Source: Tetmemena sp. SeJ-2015 (Eukaryota > Ciliophora > Spirotrichea > Sporadotrichida > Oxytrichidae). Taken from it: 64,000 bases of DNA. Under the pieces are notes generated by a model, which was not told where the DNA came from, did no database searches, and saw only the letters and a program-made list of their open reading frames with translations. The stretch is taken from assembly GCA_027382625.1 (NCBI GenBank), contig JAJKFJ010022400.1, positions 1 through 64,000 on the forward strand. The letters run 5' to 3'. The translations under genes and the position numbers were made by a program. Numbering within the stretch: the first letter of the stretch is position 1; each line of letters starts with the position of its first letter. This document shows, piece after piece, positions 59,826 through 64,000 of this stretch.

Positions 59826-60214
59826 TAAAAATAATTAAGTGAATTGAATCGCGAATAGTTCAAATAAGTTCTGAAATAAGAATCTTTATAACAACATCGT
59901 CATCTAGAGAAATATTCTATGGCTTCATAAGAAAAATAGGGTGAGATGAAGTTTAAAGATTATATGAAAAATTATTAATTTTTTAATTAACTAAACTACC
60001 CCATTAGTTAATCACCAATATCTATAGAGTAATCCAATCAGGTTGTAATTATTTAATTAGATATCATAATAAATTATTAAAAAAACAATTATATTAAAGC
60101 TATATTAGCCAATCATTATTTTTTATTCAATATCAAACTAATCAGTAAATAATTAAGACTCTCATTTCTGATCTTATTTCTACTATTGGCGATTCAATTC
60201 ACTTAATTATTTTA
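59826..60214. mobile_element. MITE-like element, family 1, copy 4, inside dynein CDS
   Basis: The left end TAAAAATAATTAAGTGAATT continues GAATCGCGAATAG, and the right end, reverse-complemented, is TAAAATAATTAAGTGAATTG continuing AATCGCCAATAG. The termini differ at a few bases over about 60 bp. TA (or TTA) borders both ends. Dynein coding sequence on the minus strand reaches the right edge and resumes at the left edge with AEKPAETVELPIAFKD, where the family has E-P-E...L-P. Excision would rejoin the protein. This copy belongs to a slightly different subfamily from the one at 40.2 kb. Confidence 0.85.
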
Positions 60215-60230
60215 ACCATAAATAGCTTGT

Positions 60231-61735
60231 ATCTATATTTCAAACCCACATTCTCCACTTAAGTGCTTCAGATTCCATTTGAGAGATTAGGTAAGAGCTA
60301 AATATTTTCTATACCCTTAACCAGTCTAAAAGACTCTGGGATAAATTTCAATGACTTAGCTTGATTGGGAGCATATTCTTCCCCTTAGAGGGCATTAACA
60401 TCATTAACATCGACCTTCTTCTTTCTTACGAAGATTTGTTAGCAGCGCATTATTGAAACTAGTTGTGCTTTTGAAGAGACCTCTCCTAGTTTAGTTGAAC
60501 AATTTGAAAGTGATTGACTCAGTATGCGCTTTGACTCTCTTATTGAAGGTTATGGTAGTCATTTTCTGGTCCTCAAGCTTCTCTTCTTCCTAAGTTTCTT
60601 CTTCTCCTTCTTCACCCTCTTCCTTGAGTTACTACTTAGGATTCATTCGTTCAGCAACGATGTCAAAGAATTTTTAATTCATAAACTCTATATCGATAGC
60701 TCTGTTTATGAAGATATCGAATGATTGGAGTGAGAATTTGTAAAAGGAAAGGATATAGTAAAGGTCTTTGAGCATGAAGAACACAACTCTCTTCTGCTGC
60801 CAGCAAGTCTGAAGGATTCTGAAGCGTTGTTAATCATAACCTCAGTGACAATCTCGACTTTTCCTTGATTTCCTTGGAGATCTTCTCAGAGTACTAAATG
60901 CTATCGAAGATATCTCCGTCCGAGGTCGCCAGTTTATAGAGCTAGTCACTATCAAGTTGCTTTAACTTAATCTTGAACTCGTTTTGTAAGATCAGCTTTA
61001 CCTTTTGCTCGGCGAGGTCGGGAGTTTCCTTCTTGATGACCTGAGCGAACAACTTATCCTCAAGACCAGCCTTAGTGGCAGTGAAGTTGGTGATGACGTA
61101 ATCAGCCTGAATTTCAATAGAATAGTGAGAGTTAGAGAGTTTGGTATGCATGAGCAACTTGAAGTTGTCGTGGAGGGTCAGCCCCTTGCCCAGATTCTGA
61201 TGTATCTGGCTCTACCTTTCTTATAAAAGTCATTTACGACTTATAAGAGTATTCTTAATGATAGCTCTGGAGTAGGCTGGCTGGATGATTTACAGCATCG
61301 ATGTTATTCTCCATGTTTTCAATGAGGACTGATTGATCAATTTCAATAGAGAGCAGAAGAGTCTTGATCATCTTGTTTTTTAGTCTTGTGACTTGCAATT
61401 CATTTTTCTGCTCCCTCTCCTCAAGCTAGTGATACCCTTAATTTGAAGATAGATGATGAGTTAATATCTCTCGGAGTTGGTGAGGATGGCTTCATTCTCA
61501 ATAGGCACTCTATCAATTTGGAGTTTTTGGTTGTCCTATTCAGCGATGGTGGCCTCATCAGTAAGAATGACGAGAGGGTTGGGATCAATGGACATGGGGA
61601 TTCTGAACTTGCGGAAGAAGACCAAGAATGTGTTGTTGGTAATCACGTCTCTGAGTTACTTGTTGAAGGATATAACATAAAATAAGAAAGCACTGACCAA
61701 AAGCACTCCACTAGTGATCACATATATCTTCTCTC
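60231..61735 (-). CDS. axonemal dynein heavy chain, end of stalk to AAA6
   Basis: The minus strand reads VLLVSAFLFYVISFNKQLRD, FRKFRIPMSIDPNPLVILTD, IDRVPIENEAILTNSERY, KMIKTLLLSIEIDQSVLIEN (AAA5), TKLSNSHYSIEIQADYVITN, AGLEDKLFAQVIKKETPDLA, YKLATSDGDIF, then a 90-codon intact frame FINRAIDIEF...ITFKLFNQTRRGLFKSTT with an acidic insert (LKEEGEEGEEETQEEEKLED), then GEEYAPNQAKSLKFIPESFR (AAA6). Three TAA/TAG lie within the intact acidic-insert stretch, which shows they are sense. The homology starts abruptly near 61735, just before AAA5, with no start codon. The N-terminal half is not upstream on this strand but lies inverted on the plus strand. Confidence 0.9.
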
Positions 61736-61959
61736 AATAAATTCAAATAAGTAAATTGGATCAATGGTTGTAGAAATTATTTTCAAATCCCCATTCCTAA
61801 TAATCTAGATGAACTAGAGTCCAATTATTAAATATATTTAATTGGGTGATTCTGATATAAGCTAGTATTTATTGAAGCTTAATATAATGTTTAGAGATAT
61901 AATTAAAACTCTAAAGTTTAATTGGATTTCCCTGAAGTGGGTGGCTAAATTTATTAAAT
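61736..61959. other. AT-rich junction between inverted dynein halves
   Basis: About 225 bp of AT-rich sequence between the start of the minus-strand AAA5 segment and the start of the plus-strand AAA3/4 segment. The left edge (AATAAGTAAATTGGATCAAT at about 61748) weakly resembles the terminus of MITE family 1. No coding frame is recognised. Confidence 0.5.
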
Positions 61960-64000
61960 TCCAAATCTTATTTAATAACTACAGAGAAGGATCTCTAGTT
62001 AGGCTTTATTTACAAAGCTATTGAAGTCCCTAAAGGTGAGGGTCTGTCGGCCGCTAAGCTCGAGGCTATCAAGGAATCTGATAACTTTATTAAGCTTGGA
62101 TTACAAGAGTCCTAGAGTAGACAAACTTTCTACCTCTGAGATCATAAACACCTAAAAGTTTATCGTCGCTGATCTCGCGAATGAGTTATTCTCGAAGTAC
62201 AACTTGATTAATTTCTTCCAATTAACTAATCAAGAGCCTAAGGTTTCACTCAGTTAATATCAGGACTTGATGAAAAGCATTATGATCAGTTCAGCTTAAT
62301 CGATGATCTAAGTGAGAGACTCCAAGAAGCACTGAAAGAATATAACTAAACCAACCCTGTCATGGACTTCGAACTTTTCTAAGATGCCATGAAGCACTTG
62401 TGTAAAATCACTAGAATTATTGTTGATGGTGGTCACGCCCTCTTGGACAGAGGTTCCGGTAAGCAATCTCTCTCCAAGATTGCTTTCTTCATCTGCATGT
62501 ATCTCACCAACACTCTTATGTTCTCATCCACCTAAGTCTTCAACGATCTCGAGACTGATCTCCAAGTTATGTACAAATTAGCTGGTCTCAAAGGTGAAGT
62601 AATCAATAGTTTAAATTTAATTATCTCTAATTACTCATCATGTTCTTACTTTTAAGAGTCCAATTACCTATGAGCTCTTCCTTTGTATTCATCAACGATC
62701 TGCTTTCCTCAGGAGAAATAGATGATCTCTTCGTCTCTGAAGATAAGGACTGTATAGTCAAAAAATCCATACTTCTGTCAAAGATGCAGATATTAAATAT
62801 AACAAGGAAATCTTTTGGAATTATTATATCCAGCGAGTCAGAAGATTTTGCATATGTGCCTCTGCTTCTTCTTAGTCGGAGAGTCCTTCATATTCAGATC
62901 CTGAAAATTTCCCATTGGTTAACTACCCTATAATTGATTGATTAGTTCCAACCTTGTCCCGAGGGTGCCTTGCTCTCTGTGGCTGTTAAGTTCTTGGCAG
63001 ATGTTGAGTCTCCTCCCTTCAAGACTGTGAATGAGTTCTCAGTCATCAACAAAAGCGCGTTATGTATACACCAATCCTAAGTCTTTCTTGGAATTATTTA
63101 AACTGATCAAGATCATACTTGGAATGAAGAAATATGTGATCAAGCAAAGTAAGAGCAAGTACGAAGCTGGAGTTGTCAAGCTTGAGAAAGCTGGAGGGAT
63201 CTCACCATGGTCGAGGAAGAGCTGAAGATGCTCTCAGTTAAGTAGAGGAGAAGAAAAAATTTGCTGATGCTCAGGCTGAGATCGTAGGTAAAGAAAAGAC
63301 TAAGGTAGAAGCTCAAAGTAATATTGTAAATATTGAAACCGAGGAGTGCTCGAAGATCAAGGTTGAAGTCGAAGAAGAGTCTTCAAAGGTACCAAAAGAT
63401 TTAGATCAAGCTCTCCCATTTAAATACGAGCACTAGCTTAAGACTAATATTCTATGATTAATGATTGGTTGAGCAGGCAAAAATAAAGTCTTAAAGGGCT
63501 TGAGTTTTAAAGATCTCCAGAATTTGAAAGCCCATAAGTCACTTCCTAAAGATATTAAAAACGTGTTCAACAGCGTGATCAACTTGCTCTGAAACTTTGA
63601 CCCCCGACGTACCAGTTGACAAAATAATGAAAGCACTAGACTGAGAACAACAGGAAAACTTCACTTGCTGTCATGGCTAACCCAGGAGCCCTACTTGCAA
63701 CTCTAGAATTATTTAAGAAGAAAAATCGATCAGGACTTGATGTCCTTCGATAAATTCAAGGCCATCAGATGAACTATCTTTAAACTAAACTTCACCCCTA
63801 CTATTATGAAAACAAAATCCTACTGTGCAGGTTGTCTTTGCGACTGGATTCTTAAAATTTCAATACTAAATAATCTTCTTTTCTTATTCCATTAATATGC
63901 ACGTGCTCTTGTCAGTTGAGTCCAACAATGTTGCCGTGCGTGTCGGCTAGAAAAAACTAGCTTTAGATAATGCTTAGAATGACTAGATGGACACCCTCTT
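61960..64000 (+). CDS. axonemal dynein heavy chain, AAA3/AAA4 to stalk, cut by window end
   Basis: Plus strand. Around 62.0-62.25 kb the reading is broken (GEGLSAAKLEAIKESDNFIK; probably the end of AAA3). From 62.28 kb it is clear: YDQFSLIDDLSERLQEALKE, NPVMDFELFQDAMKHLCKIT, the AAA4 P-loop as GHALL-DRGSGKQSLSKIAFF, DLETDLQVMYKLAGLKGE, SFVFINDLLSSGEIDDLFVS, RKFPALVN-like remnants, EGALLSVAVKFLADVESPPF, YVYTNPKSFLELFKLIKIIL, then stalk coiled coil (EEKKKFADAQAEIVGKEKTK) and NFTPTIMKTKSYCAGCLCDW. It leaves the window inside the stalk region. The P-loop has lost about two residues and frame changes are frequent. This part precedes, in the protein, what is encoded on the minus strand at 61.7-57.8 kb. 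Confidence 0.9.

Noticed and set aside
57797..64000. Euplotes-type programmed +1 frameshifting in dynein
   Set aside because: That system uses shifts at stop codons with TAA/TAG as stops. Here TAA and TAG are in-frame sense codons and shift sites are varied.
1..64000. CRISPR array, bacterial operons, ribosomal RNA
   Set aside because: There are no short direct repeats with regular spacers, no Shine-Dalgarno-linked gene strings and no rRNA landmarks. Proteins and introns are eukaryotic.

Overview
Eukaryotic, and almost certainly ciliate, nuclear DNA. Read with the standard code the window has no ORF longer than about 140 codons except artefacts of a C-rich repeat. Read with TAA and TAG as sense codons (best taken as Gln), long protein-like frames open on both strands. 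Several match strongly conserved families: an axonemal dynein heavy chain, calcium-dependent protein kinases with EF-hands, other kinases, and a ubiquitin-like domain. Examples are the CDPK glycine loop read as G-TAA-G-G and a 290-codon frame at 23.2-24.0 kb with many TAA/TAG and no TGA until its acidic end. TGA also lies inside several otherwise open frames, once at a conserved dynein Trp, so all three standard stops may be sense here, as in karyorelict ciliates or Condylostoma. A hypotrich-type code (TGA stop) plus gene decay is the main alternative. Introns are short: several fit exactly 25 nt and one fits 59 nt.

Layout. 0-4.1 kb: MITE-like elements, a dispersed repeat and a C-rich minisatellite. 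4-20 kb: AT-rich DNA with islands of coding sequence (minus strand at 8.1-8.5, 9.0-10.5 and 12.4-13.2 kb; plus strand at 18.7-19.2 kb). 20-33 kb: a MITE, a plus-strand gene at 22.7-24.0, a minus gene at 25-26.6, a plus gene at 27.8-29.1, and a divergent pair at 29.5-31.2 (minus) and 31.4-33.0 (plus). 33.2-36.9 kb: a large minus-strand CDPK-like protein with a long Asn/Gln-rich N-terminus. 37-44.5 kb: a minus-strand kinase and further minus-strand coding blocks, one broken by a MITE. 46.9-47.75 kb: a ubiquitin-like protein. 50.2-52.2 kb: a decayed CDPK split by a GC-rich insert. 52.5-53.4 kb: a minus-strand gene. 57.8-64.0 kb: dynein heavy chain.

The most striking structure is the dynein. The C-terminal half (end of stalk, AAA5, AAA6, C-terminal domain) runs on the minus strand from 61.7 to 57.8 kb. 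The AAA3/AAA4-stalk part runs on the plus strand from about 62.0 kb off the window end. The halves of one protein are therefore adjacent but inverted, and the C-terminal half is also cut by a 390-bp inverted-repeat element flanked by TA. This is what a scrambled germline (micronuclear) gene with internal eliminated sequences would look like; inverted, decayed pseudogene pieces are the alternative.

Limits. One-base frame changes are frequent even in conserved genes. They may be decay, IES/MDS junctions or uncorrected long-read indels, and the sequence alone cannot separate these. All gene boundaries are approximate, and many coding blocks have no recognisable family.
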